A stretch of 45,710 nucleotides of DNA from JAGOEF01 sp964511665 (GTDB lineage: Bacteria > Bacteroidota > Bacteroidia > Bacteroidales > ML635J-15), in NCBI GenBank assembly GCA_964511665.1, contig CAZEHA010000028.1, forward strand, positions 1 through 45,710. Direction: 5' to 3'. The position numbers were made by a program, and so were the translations under genes. The notes beneath the pieces are model-generated. The model searched no databases. It was not told the origin of the DNA and saw only the letters and a list, made by a program, of their open reading frames with translations. This document shows, one piece after another, positions 18,173 to 26,224 of this stretch (within the stretch, counting starts at the first letter, position 1; every line of letters starts with the position of its first letter).

Positions 18173-18201
18173 TGTTATTTTTCATATTTATATTAATTTC
18201 G
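18173..18201 (+). promoter_or_regulatory. Possible promoter of the acyltransferase gene
   Basis: TTG at 18173-18175 and TAATTTCG at 18194-18201 are spaced by 18 bp. The -7 element has one mismatch to TAnnTTTG. Confidence 0.4.
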
Positions 18202-18240
18202 AAACGGAAATTAAGTTATAAAACTTAAAATATTGCTGAA

Positions 18241-20013
18241 ATGCCCAGAGTGTTGGTAAGCCGCGATGATTTGCTGAAGGCCATAAAAAGGAAAAATTTT
18301 CTGTGGAAAATGATTTGCAGCGCAGCCATGCCTGTGTTGGGGCTTACAAAGCTGAACAAAGCCTACAACCTCATGTACAGGGCATCTACCGAAGCGTTTA
18401 TCGATGCCATGTTTCAGTGCAACAACAACACACTGAAAGTTTCACCCGAAAAGCTCGACATGCTTCCGGCCGAAGGCAGTTTTGCCGTGGTGAGCAATCA
18501 CCCTTATGGGGGATGGGATGGTGTTGCCCTTATAAAAACCATTTCGGAAGTTCGGCCCGATATTAAATTTCTGGTTAATTTCCTTATTGGCCGCATAGAA
18601 CCCTTAAAACCCAATATCATCGAAGTGAATCCGTTTGAGAACCGCAAACAGATGAAATCGAACTTTCAGGGTTTAAAAACTATGCACAGACACGTCAGTC
18701 AGGGCCATCCTATCGGCTTTTTTCCGGCCGGCGAAGTTTCCACTTTTTACAGGGGTAGCCGCAGGGTAATGGACAAGGCATGGCAAGCCAATATCGTTAA
18801 GTTTATTCAGAACAACAAGCTATGTGTTGTGCCCGTATATATTCCGGGAGGTAATTCGGCATGGTTTCACCGTTTGGGAAAAATTCATCCCCTGTTGCGC
18901 ACCATTCGTTTACCGGGCGAATTGCTCCGCCTTACCAATACCGAAATATCGCTGCATTTCGGGAAACCGGTAAATCCAAGTATCTACGGCATAATAAAAG
19001 ACACAAAAGCCCTGGGTAGTTTCCTGAAAATGCGCAGCTATGCCATTGGCGAAGATTTGAAGCGTCAAGAAAACAACAATATTACCGAAACCGGGGCACC
19101 AGTTATTGATGCCATCGATATTGAAGCACTTAAAACCGAAATCGACAGCATTCGCAGCCAATGCTTTTTGTTTCGCATAGAACAGTACGAATGCTTTCTG
19201 GCACAAAAAAGCCAAATACCGCAAATGTTTACCGAAATCAGTCGCTTGCGCGAAGTAAGCTTCCGCGAAGTAGGCGAAGGCACAGGCAACAGTGCCGATT
19301 CGGATGCATTCGATGAATACTATCGCCACCTGTTTGTTTGGGACAACGAAAACCAAAAACTGGTTGGGTCGTATCGCATCGGCTTCGGCGAAGAAATCAT
19401 GCAGCAATACGGACCCAACGGGTTCTACACCTCTACCCTGTTTACATTTACCGATAAGTTTCACCCGCTAATGCATAATGCGCTCGAGTTGGGGCGTTCG
19501 TTTGTTGCCGGCGAATACCGACGTAAATCATCGGCATTGTTTATATTGTGGAAAGGCATAGTGTACACCCTGATGAAAAACCCGCAATACCGCTACATTT
19601 TCGGTCCGGCCAGCATTAGCAGCCATTACAACGAATTCGCAAAAATTCTAATGGTAGAATTTTTTAAGCGCTATTATGGCGACAGCGAAATCGAAAAACA
19701 GGTGGGTTGCCGCAATAAGTTCACCTATACGATGTATCGCGATTTGGCCAATATTCTCGACTATTGTGGCAACGACATCCGTAAAATCGACCGTGTGGTT
19801 GAGGAATTCGATGCTTCGGGATGGAAAATACCCGTATTGTTCAAGAAATACCTCAGCCAGGGTGCACGTATTGTTGCCTTTAATGTTGACCCCGAGTTTA
19901 ACAATGCCATCGACGGATTGATACTTGGCGATATTAAAGATATTCCTATCGAAAACATTCAATCGTTTGCCAAAGAAATTGAAGCACCCGAACTTCTCGA
20001 ACGCTTTGCGTAA
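18241..20013 (+). CDS. Bifunctional acyltransferase, OlsF-like (PlsC-type + GNAT/OlsB-type)
   Basis: The 590-residue protein fuses two acyltransferases. The N-terminal half has the PlsC-type block SNHPYGGWDG (His87) and FPAGEVS, as in enzymes that O-acylate lipids. The C-terminal half (about residues 300-590) is the OlsB/hemolysin-type N-acyltransferase: LREVSFREVGEGTG, DEYYRHLFVWD, GSYRIG and LELGRSFV. This order matches OlsF of Flavobacterium and Serratia, which makes ornithine lipid from ornithine and two acyl groups. Bacteroides uses split homologues for glycine lipids. The amino acid used here is not evident. The enzyme should act on the inner face of the cytoplasmic membrane. The gene is monocistronic and is followed by a duplicated repeat. 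Confidence 0.82.
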   Translation: MPRVLVSRDDLLKAIKRKNFLWKMICSAAMPVLGLTKLNKAYNLMYRASTEAFIDAMFQCNNNTLKVSPEKLDMLPAEGSFAVVSNHPYGGWDGVALIKTISEVRPDIKFLVNFLIGRIEPLKPNIIEVNPFENRKQMKSNFQGLKTMHRHVSQGHPIGFFPAGEVSTFYRGSRRVMDKAWQANIVKFIQNNKLCVVPVYIPGGNSAWFHRLGKIHPLLRTIRLPGELLRLTNTEISLHFGKPVNPSIYGIIKDTKALGSFLKMRSYAIGEDLKRQENNNITETGAPVIDAIDIEALKTEIDSIRSQCFLFRIEQYECFLAQKSQIPQMFTEISRLREVSFREVGEGTGNSADSDAFDEYYRHLFVWDNENQKLVGSYRIGFGEEIMQQYGPNGFYTSTLFTFTDKFHPLMHNALELGRSFVAGEYRRKSSALFILWKGIVYTLMKNPQYRYIFGPASISSHYNEFAKILMVEFFKRYYGDSEIEKQVGCRNKFTYTMYRDLANILDYCGNDIRKIDRVVEEFDASGWKIPVLFKKYLSQGARIVAFNVDPEFNNAIDGLILGDIKDIPIENIQSFAKEIEAPELLERFA

Positions 20014-20183
20014 CTACCAATGACGTATTATTGAATTTGGGAATTTGGGAATTCAGAATACAGGAGACAGAATACAGAAGGGGCTTTTCGTTGGACGATA
20101 GAAAACTGCTGCTCCGAGAAATAGTAATATTCAAGTCGGAGGAGAATATTGTTTGATTGCAAGCCACCCACTTCTGTATTCTG
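20013..20183. repeat. 171-bp repeat, copy 1
   Basis: This copy is identical over 171 bp to 20289-20459, with a period of 276 bp. Its ends carry CAGAATACAGAAG and CTTCTGTATTCTG, so each copy is also an imperfect inverted repeat that could fold on itself. It begins at the stop codon of the acyltransferase gene. Confidence 0.9.
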
Positions 20184-20288
20184 CATTCTGACTCCTGTAT
20201 TCCGATTTTAGACATCACGTCATTTCACATTGCTTTTAATGCCCCAATAATTAGCCCTCAGGGTGACAAATTCAATTACCGCTTCGTT

Positions 20289-20459
20289 ACTACCAATGAC
20301 GTATTATTGAATTTGGGAATTTGGGAATTCAGAATACAGGAGACAGAATACAGAAGGGGCTTTTCGTTGGACGATAGAAAACTGCTGCTCCGAGAAATAG
20401 TAATATTCAAGTCGGAGGAGAATATTGTTTGATTGCAAGCCACCCACTTCTGTATTCTG
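20289..20459. repeat. 171-bp repeat, copy 2
   Basis: This is the second identical copy. Beyond it (20460-20519) both copies continue with related but diverged CTTCTGTATTCTGATTC-type sequence and then TTTCACATTGC. The 500 bp between the acyltransferase and the lyase gene hold only these repeats and no convincing gene. Confidence 0.9.
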
Positions 20460-20519
20460 TATTCTTACTTCTGTATTCTGATTCCTGACTCCTCGCAATT
20501 TCACATTGCAAATATTGCT

Positions 20520-21701
20520 CTATTTATTAGCATTCAGGCCGTTCAGTGCCATCGATATTTTATCGAGATTTTCGACAAGTTGTGTCCGGTTCAAGCCAAA
20601 ATTCAAGCGCATAAAACTGCTTCCATCGGTACCATACATTATACCGGCCGATAAACCGACACCTGCCTTTTCTACAAAAAAGCGATTCAAGTCTTTATCG
20701 TTCATATTCAATGCCCTGCAATTGAGCCATGCAAGAAATCCGGCTTCCGGTTTCATAACTTCAATTTCGGGATGACGGCGGTGAAAAAAATCACAAACCA
20801 AATCGCGATTGGCTTTTAAATAATGCATAAGATTGCTATGCCATTCCCCACATTGGTTGTAGGCCGTTTTAAAGGCTACCGTTCCAAAAATATTACCACT
20901 ACACAGATGAATAGTCTCCATCAGCGATTTCATTTGATGCCGAACTGATGCATCAGGAATAATCACAATTGAGCTGTTGAGCCCGGCTATGTTAAATGTT
21001 TTACTGGGCGACTGACACACAATGCTATATGGCAGATACTGCTCTGGGAGGCTGGCGTAGGGAATGTGCCGATGTTCGTCGTAAACCAAATCGCCGTGAA
21101 TTTCGTCAGAAACCACTACTACCTTGTATTGCAACGATAATTCGGCCAGTCGCAGCAATTCTTCACGCGTCCAAACCCTGCCTCCCGGATTGTGCGGATT
21201 GCAAAACAGCATCATTTTTACACCCTTACGAAACTCCGATTCCAATGCCTCAAAGTCGATATAATAGCGACCTTCCGACAATATCAACGGGTTGAGAACA
21301 AGTTCGCGTTTATTGCCTTCTACAACATCAAAGAAAGGATTATACACCGGGGTTTGCACCAGCACTTTATCCCATATTTTGGTAAAAGTTTGCACTGCCA
21401 CTGCAAGTGCAGGAACAATTCCGGGGCTAAAAAAGCACCAGTCGCGCTCCACATGCCAGTCCTGCTTTTTTGCCACCCAGCCGGCAAATGCTTCGTAGTA
21501 CGAATCGGTGTGCAACGAGTAGCCATAAATGCAATGATTGGCGCGTTGCTTTATGGCTTCGACGATACAAGCAGGTGCCTCAAAATCCATATCGGCCACC
21601 CACATGGGGAACACATTGCTATCTCCAAAAACCTCTTGCCTGTTGTCCCATTTCACCGAGGCTGTGTTTTCGCGATTGGTTATTTTATCGAAATCGTACA
21701 T
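20520..21701 (-). CDS. PatB/MalY family PLP-dependent C-S lyase (aminotransferase fold)
   Basis: The 393-residue protein matches the PatB/MalY/AecD group of fold-type I PLP enzymes, which cleave cystathionine and other cysteine S-conjugates to a thiol or homocysteine, pyruvate and ammonia. The N-terminal block FPMWVADMDFEAP and YGYS are diagnostic. The PLP-binding Lys lies in SPSKTFN (near residue 234), preceded by VVVSDEIHGDLVYD. It is cytoplasmic and of usual length. Physiologically it could act in methionine metabolism or thiol release. The gene diverges from a small lipoprotein gene, and the shared gap has -7 boxes in both directions. Confidence 0.92.
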   Translation of the reverse strand: MYDFDKITNRENTASVKWDNRQEVFGDSNVFPMWVADMDFEAPACIVEAIKQRANHCIYGYSLHTDSYYEAFAGWVAKKQDWHVERDWCFFSPGIVPALAVAVQTFTKIWDKVLVQTPVYNPFFDVVEGNKRELVLNPLILSEGRYYIDFEALESEFRKGVKMMLFCNPHNPGGRVWTREELLRLAELSLQYKVVVVSDEIHGDLVYDEHRHIPYASLPEQYLPYSIVCQSPSKTFNIAGLNSSIVIIPDASVRHQMKSLMETIHLCSGNIFGTVAFKTAYNQCGEWHSNLMHYLKANRDLVCDFFHRRHPEIEVMKPEAGFLAWLNCRALNMNDKDLNRFFVEKAGVGLSAGIMYGTDGSSFMRLNFGLNRTQLVENLDKISMALNGLNANK

Positions 21702-21718
21702 TTGCGATTTTTTTTGCG

Positions 21719-21737
21719 CAAAAATAGTGTATTTTTG
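21719..21737. promoter_or_regulatory. Divergent -7 boxes between lyase and lipoprotein genes
   Basis: TATTTTTG occurs on the minus strand at 21719-21726 (for the lyase gene) and on the plus strand at 21730-21737 (for the lipoprotein gene). Both match TAnnTTTG. No -33 element is clear at 19 bp for either. Confidence 0.45.
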
Positions 21738-21761
21738 ATGGTATAAAAATATGTTACGCGC

Positions 21762-22184
21762 ATGAAAAAATTGATTTTATATATAGTGTTAGCGGCCCTT
21801 GTTTCGGCTTTTTTTGCAGGATGCGGACAAACCGACGAAGATCTGGTTCAGATGGAAAGTATATTGGGCAATTGGCAACCACTCGACAGCAACGGCGACA
21901 TTATCATTGACGTACCTCTCTACACGTTTGAAACCGACAACAATGGCAGTTCGAAACTATTGAGCACCACCGATACTTTTAAATGGGAAATTCGCCGCGG
22001 TCAATTAAAGATTTACTACGAAACAGCCCCGTCGTATTATATTGGCTACGACCGCTACAACAGCCGGAGTTTGATGAAGATTCTTGAAGTAAACCAGAAT
22101 TCATTTAAGGTTACACAGTTTTACAGCGACGGTTTTCAGCGCGAGATTACATTTCACCGCTACAACATTGATGAGTGGGAATAA
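21762..22184 (+). CDS. Hypothetical lipoprotein, lipocalin-like
   Basis: The 140-residue product begins with a signal peptide and lipobox (FFAGC, Cys near 21). The body is short and beta-rich, with the opening GNWQPLDS and a later TDTFKWEIRRGQLKIYY. This is the pattern of small lipocalin-like lipoproteins in Bacteroidota, where a strand with GxW starts the barrel. No ligand is suggested by the sequence. It converges on dinB with an 11-bp gap, so the two transcripts probably overlap. Confidence 0.65.
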   Translation: MKKLILYIVLAALVSAFFAGCGQTDEDLVQMESILGNWQPLDSNGDIIIDVPLYTFETDNNGSSKLLSTTDTFKWEIRRGQLKIYYETAPSYYIGYDRYNSRSLMKILEVNQNSFKVTQFYSDGFQREITFHRYNIDEWE

Positions 22185-22195
22185 TTGCCGCAAAC

Positions 22196-23344
22196 TCACA
22201 GCATCCCTCCCGCCCTTTTCAGAGCCGAAACACCAAATCGTTTACGAATAGTATCCATAGCCATGTAGAGTTGCACCAGTTCGGGGGTGTCGTCGAAAAG
22301 GTCGAGTTGCTGTGTGCCGCGCACCAGTCCGCTAAGTTTTATCCCAACAAGTCGTATGAGCATACGTCGCGAATAGAGACGGTCGAAAAGGGCAAGTGCT
22401 GTTTCTATAAGCGTATGATCGAACGAGGTATAGGCAATGCGTTGCTGCAAGGTGTGGGTATTGAAATCGGAATAACGAATTTTCACGGTAACACACGAGC
22501 ACAACCACTCATCGTTGCGCAGTTTGAAGCATAATTTCTCGACCGATGCCGACAATAATGTTCTGATACAGGCTACATCGGTGGTGTCGCGCTCAAAAGT
22601 ATGTTCGTGGCTTATCGATTTGCGCTCGCAATATTGAACCACCGGACTATAGTCGATGCCATGGGCTTTTTCCCATATACTACGTCCGTTTTTACCAAGC
22701 ACCTTCTCCATCATTTCGGGAGGTATCATTTTCAGGGTTCGTATATGAGCTACACCCATAGAGCGTAACATACGACAAGACTGTTTGCCAAGCATAGGGA
22801 TTTTTTGTATCGGCAGCGGGTCGAGAAACGAAGCTATCATGGGTGCCTGCACATGCATTTCGCCACAGGGCTTCGACTCTCCGGTGGCAATTTTCGCCAC
22901 GGTTTTGTTTACCGAAAGCCCCATAGAAACAGGCAGGCCCGTCTCCTTCATTATGGTGTTGCGCAACTCGTGCACCCACTTCAGGCTGCCAAAGAATTTA
23001 TCGAAGCCTGTGAGATCGAGATAATGCTCGTCGATACTGGCTTTTTCGTAAACAGGAGCTTTCTCGGCAACAATATCGGTAACCATACGCGAATAGCGGG
23101 TGTAAGTGTCCATGTCGCCACGAATAATAATGGCATCGGGGCACAGCTGCTTTGCCATCTTTATTGGCATGCCCGAGTGCACAGCATATTGACGCGCTTC
23201 GTAGCTGCACGCAGAAACCACACCGCGGTCGGAACCGCCACCCACAATCACCGGTAAATTCTTCAAACGACTGTTCATAAGCCGTTCTACCGACACAAAA
23301 AAGGTGTCGAGATCGAGATGGGCAATATTTCGTTGCATAAGCAT
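22196..23344 (-). CDS. dinB: DNA polymerase IV (Y-family)
   Basis: The 382-residue protein is a Y-family translesion polymerase. The palm motifs are HLDLDTFFVSVE at the N-terminus (catalytic Asp) and KASIDEHYLDLTG (Asp-Glu pair). The little-finger domain covers about residues 240-350. It copies past damaged bases. The terminal MGVAHIRTLKMIP and LGKNGRSIWEKAHG match the thumb region. No SOS operator is evident, which is normal for this phylum. The start could be either of two ATG codons (23344 or 23338); the longer is listed. It is convergent with the lipoprotein gene and divergent from lapA. Confidence 0.93.
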   Translation of the reverse strand: MLMQRNIAHLDLDTFFVSVERLMNSRLKNLPVIVGGGSDRGVVSACSYEARQYAVHSGMPIKMAKQLCPDAIIIRGDMDTYTRYSRMVTDIVAEKAPVYEKASIDEHYLDLTGFDKFFGSLKWVHELRNTIMKETGLPVSMGLSVNKTVAKIATGESKPCGEMHVQAPMIASFLDPLPIQKIPMLGKQSCRMLRSMGVAHIRTLKMIPPEMMEKVLGKNGRSIWEKAHGIDYSPVVQYCERKSISHEHTFERDTTDVACIRTLLSASVEKLCFKLRNDEWLCSCVTVKIRYSDFNTHTLQQRIAYTSFDHTLIETALALFDRLYSRRMLIRLVGIKLSGLVRGTQQLDLFDDTPELVQLYMAMDTIRKRFGVSALKRAGGML

Positions 23345-23499
23345 ATTGATTAATATTTAATCGTTATTTCGCCTATAATTTAGTCATTTTAGAAATAAAA
23401 ACAATACAATAAAAAATGTGATTTCCGCTATGATGTCAATAGAAGAATGAATCAATATTTTTTTTTGAAATTTTTAAAACACATTAGTATTTGATTTGT

Positions 23500-23507
23500 T
23501 AACTTTG
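23500..23507 (+). promoter_or_regulatory. -7 box of the LapA-family gene
   Basis: TAACTTTG is a full match to TAnnTTTG, 38 bp before the ATG at 23546. No -33 TTG is seen at 19 bp. Confidence 0.45.
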
Positions 23508-23545
23508 AGGTCGGAAACACAGAATATAAACCCAACAAAAGAAAA

Positions 23546-23791
23546 ATGAAAAAATTAAAACAATTCTTCAGAATATTCCTGATAGTGATTTTAGCTGCCA
23601 TAGTGTTGGTTTTTGCTATTCAGAATCTGGAATCGGTAACCCTGTCGTTTCTAACGATTCACTTAACCATGCCTTTTGCCATTGCCATTGCAGGCATATA
23701 TGCACTTGGTGCAGTTTCGGGTAGCATGCTCTATAACTTGATTAAAAAGTTATTGCAGAAAGAAGAAGAAAAGCCGGCACAGAATGAGTAA
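23546..23791 (+). CDS. LapA family (DUF1049) inner-membrane protein
   Basis: The 81-residue protein has two membrane helices (about residues 9-27 and 42-64) separated by the conserved phrase FAIQNLESVTLSFL, and a basic/acidic tail (KKLLQKEEEKPAQ). This is the LapA/YciS layout; in E. coli LapA works with LapB in controlling lipopolysaccharide synthesis. No lapB neighbour is present here. It is probably monocistronic. Confidence 0.8.
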   Translation: MKKLKQFFRIFLIVILAAIVLVFAIQNLESVTLSFLTIHLTMPFAIAIAGIYALGAVSGSMLYNLIKKLLQKEEEKPAQNE

Positions 23792-23862
23792 CTATTGTGT
23801 TGACTTGCTAAACATACAATAAAAAGGCAAATAACATGTTTCAATAAAAACACCTATCGGCT

Positions 23863-24228
23863 ATGAACTATAAAACCCTGAGAACACTGATTGGAAGCCT
23901 GAGTTTTACTACAGCTCTGTTTGTATTCCAGGCCTGTTACGGCACTCCGCAAGCTGCGGGCAACGATTTTTTGGTAGAAGGCTGCGTTACTTCGAGAAGC
24001 ACCGGAGAGCCTGTTCAGCACATGCGCGTAGGCATCGACGGTGAATCGCAACACCAATATACCGATGCCGAAGGTAAATTTTCGTTCTACACCGTAAAGA
24101 GGAGCGATTTACGCCTGGTAGTTGAAGACATCGACAATGCCGACAACGGCAACTACAATGCAGCCGACACCCTGATTGCTGCAGAAGGAAACTGCATTTA
24201 TTTAGACATAAGTGTAAACCCTAAATAG
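23863..24228 (+). CDS. Radical SAM-associated putative lipoprotein (rSAM/lipoprotein system)
   Basis: The 121-residue product has an N-terminal hydrophobic segment ending in the lipobox-like FQAC (Cys near 24), then GTPQ. It continues with a carboxypeptidase-regulatory-like beta domain (VEGCVTSRSTGEPVQHMRVG and TDAEGKFSFYTV) and ends in DISVNPK. It matches the lipoprotein partner in the NCBI-defined rSAM/lipoprotein system, in which a radical SAM/SPASM enzyme is encoded next to it. The enzyme gene begins 2 bp downstream. The biological role and the modification, if any, are not established to my knowledge. No transmembrane anchor other than the lipid is seen. Confidence 0.8.
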   Translation: MNYKTLRTLIGSLSFTTALFVFQACYGTPQAAGNDFLVEGCVTSRSTGEPVQHMRVGIDGESQHQYTDAEGKFSFYTVKRSDLRLVVEDIDNADNGNYNAADTLIAAEGNCIYLDISVNPK

Positions 24229-24230
24229 AC

Positions 24231-25268
24231 TTGCAACAGCTAAAAAGAACACTTTTTGCAAAGTTTCGTGATGCCGAAACGCGACTTCACGAATTGAATT
24301 ACCTGTTCTGGGAATGCACGCTAAGATGCAATCTGCAATGTTTGCATTGCGGAAGCGATTGCAGCAGAAACAGCGATTACATCGACATGCCGGTAAATGA
24401 TTTTTTAAATGCCCTGCAAACAATACAACATATCCCAAAAAATTTCACTGTAGTATTCACCGGTGGTGAACCTCTGATGCGCAACGATATTGAAGAATGC
24501 GGACGACAAATCAGAAAACTGGGTATGCAATGGGGCATAGTGAGTAACGGCGTGCTTTATAATGAAGCGCGCCACAACAGTCTACTGAATGCAGGAATGG
24601 GAGCGCTTACTATCAGCCTCGACGGAATGCAAAACAGTCACAACCATTTAAGAAGTACCGCGGGCAGCTTCGAAAAAGCGACAAGGGCTATTGAAATGGC
24701 AGCAAAAGCACCTCAATTGAACTTTGATGTGGTAAGCTGTGTAAACCCGATGAATATACACGAACTTGATGCAATGCACCAACTGCTCGAAAGCCTGAAT
24801 GTGAAATCGTGGAGACTGTTCACCATTGCTCCTATTGGCCGGGCAGCAAACAACCCCCATCTGATGCTGACTGCCCGACAATTCGCAGTGCTGATGCAGT
24901 TTATTGTGCATGCTCGCAGCAGAAAAGGTATGAATGTACAGTTTAGTTGCGAAAGTTATGTTGGCAACTACGAAGCTAAGGTTCGCGATAGCTATTTCTT
25001 TTGCCGTGCAGGCATAAACATTGCATCGGTGCTTATCGACGGGTCGATATCTGCTTGTCCGAATATCGACAGAAGTATGGCTCAGGGCAACATTTACCAC
25101 GACAATCTGCAAAACATTTGGGATGCGAAATTCCAGGTGTTCCGAAACAAAAGCTGGACGCACAAAGGTATTTGCGCCTCTTGTTCCGACTATAAGCACT
25201 GCAGGGGAAGCGGAATGCATCTGTATGCAGGGAATCCTCCTGAATTGCTTCAATGCCGTAAACTGTAA
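24231..25268 (+). CDS. Radical SAM/SPASM enzyme of the rSAM/lipoprotein system
   Basis: The 345-residue protein has the radical SAM cluster motif C33-x3-C37-x2-C40 in CNLQCLHCGSDC, preceded by the family phrase LNYLFWECTLR. The Gly-rich FTGGEPL strand and the LDG motif follow. A C-terminal SPASM domain carries Cys residues in FFCRAG, ACPNI, GICASC, HCRGSG and LQC, which would bind further iron-sulfur clusters. Proteins of this kind modify peptides. The start is a TTG at 24231, two bases after the lipoprotein stop; there is no in-frame ATG before the cluster motif, and the family starts near here. The adjacent lipoprotein is the most likely substrate, by inference. Confidence 0.9.
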   Translation: MQQLKRTLFAKFRDAETRLHELNYLFWECTLRCNLQCLHCGSDCSRNSDYIDMPVNDFLNALQTIQHIPKNFTVVFTGGEPLMRNDIEECGRQIRKLGMQWGIVSNGVLYNEARHNSLLNAGMGALTISLDGMQNSHNHLRSTAGSFEKATRAIEMAAKAPQLNFDVVSCVNPMNIHELDAMHQLLESLNVKSWRLFTIAPIGRAANNPHLMLTARQFAVLMQFIVHARSRKGMNVQFSCESYVGNYEAKVRDSYFFCRAGINIASVLIDGSISACPNIDRSMAQGNIYHDNLQNIWDAKFQVFRNKSWTHKGICASCSDYKHCRGSGMHLYAGNPPELLQCRKL

Positions 25269-25275
25269 CACGTAA

Positions 25276-25309
25276 GTAATGCAGCAAGCGTGGACGCTTG
25301 CTGCATTAC
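25276..25309. repeat. Perfect 15-bp stem hairpin, AAGCGTGGACGCTT core
   Basis: GTAATGCAGCAAGCG, a TGGA loop and CGCTTGCTGCATTAC form a perfect 15-bp stem. A second shorter copy of the core (GGGCGTGGACGCTTC) follows at 25314-25328. It lies between convergent genes and has no clear T-run, so it may be a repeat unit and a transcription barrier at once. Confidence 0.75.
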
Positions 25310-25331
25310 ATGAAGGGCGTGGACGCTTCTC

Positions 25332-26153
25332 TTAATCAAACGAGAATTCGGGAATAGGATAAATATTGTAATCGCGATAGAGCCGTAGTTTCGCCAGATT
25401 TCGCATTATTGGGTCAGATTCTGTATTATCAATATTATTGAGGCTGTCATTAAACACCTGCTTAAATTCGTCATCGGCAATTCTTATGCCCCACGGGATA
25501 GAAAAAACATCGAGCGCCTGCCGGCCTTCTTCTACCACCCAACGATACGATTCACCGGGCAAAAGATTGATTTCGCGAATATTCACCGTTTTTACAGGTG
25601 TATCCATGAGCAATTCAATCAACACGGTATCGGAGTGTAATGAAAAAATTTTCAAATACATATCGAACATAAACTGGGCTTCGTAGGTAAACGAAAACAC
25701 CGAGTCGACAATGAGAACATTGTTTGAGGGAATGCGTGTAATTACATCAAGCGGTTCCATGGTCTTGTAAACGCCTCCACTAGTATGTTTTTTTTTCTCG
25801 TCAGAATACATCGAATTAACCACATATGCAAAAAATGCCTGAGTGATATTGCTGTTTTCTGATTTTGAGTACAAGGCTTTCAATTTCTTCAGGTTATATT
25901 CCCCCTTACTGTTTATAGCCATTGGTATATTGTTTTCGTTTACCACAATAGCATATGCATTCTCTTCAACACAAAGCACTGTTCCCTGAGCAATAGGCAT
26001 ATCTCGCACAGGCTTCTGAATCTTTCCTTTCTCTTTGAAATGCACATTACCGGAGTACATATACAAAGAAATACTGCTCGTTTGAGCTTTTATTGCAGAA
26101 CCGAAAAGAACCGAAATCAGTAAAATAACAACAAACAGATAGTTTTTTTTCAT
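25332..26153 (-). CDS. Exported FecR-like protein, paralogue A
   Basis: The 273-residue product has a signal peptide ending in IKAQ (about residue 24). The N-terminal part reads like a FecR-type beta domain: SLYMYSGNVHFKEKGK, then a run about the state of an attached ligand, VLCVEENAYAIVVNENNIP. It shares the layout of the gene at 26225, including SGGVYKTM, LKIFSLHSDT and a closing YRDYNIYPIPEFSFD. It lies downstream of the paralogue and the CHASE2 gene on the same strand. The function is unknown. A periplasmic or surface sensing role together with the CHASE2 protein is inferred from context and from similar clusters in cyanobacteria. Confidence 0.65.
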   Translation of the reverse strand: MKKNYLFVVILLISVLFGSAIKAQTSSISLYMYSGNVHFKEKGKIQKPVRDMPIAQGTVLCVEENAYAIVVNENNIPMAINSKGEYNLKKLKALYSKSENSNITQAFFAYVVNSMYSDEKKKHTSGGVYKTMEPLDVITRIPSNNVLIVDSVFSFTYEAQFMFDMYLKIFSLHSDTVLIELLMDTPVKTVNIREINLLPGESYRWVVEEGRQALDVFSIPWGIRIADDEFKQVFNDSLNNIDNTESDPIMRNLAKLRLYRDYNIYPIPEFSFD

Positions 26154-26175
26154 GTTTTAATTATTGGTGTCGGCA

Positions 26176-26206
26176 AAAAAAAGCCACCCGATTGCTCAGG
26201 TGGCTG
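26176..26206 (-). terminator. Terminator between the two FecR-like paralogues
   Basis: The arms AGCCACC and GGTGGCT form a stem (GTGGCT at 26201-26206). On the minus strand it is followed by a run of eight T (26176-26183). It lies 3' of the gene at 26225-27049 and before the next gene, so expression of paralogue A may need read-through or its own promoter. Confidence 0.75.
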
Positions 26207-26224
26207 ATACTATGATACAGTTAG

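Noticed and set aside
20157..20654. Overlapping ORFs of 91 and 73 codons in the duplicated repeat
   Set aside because: They read through the CAGAATACAG-type repeats, have no family resemblance, and the second runs into the lyase gene on the other strand.
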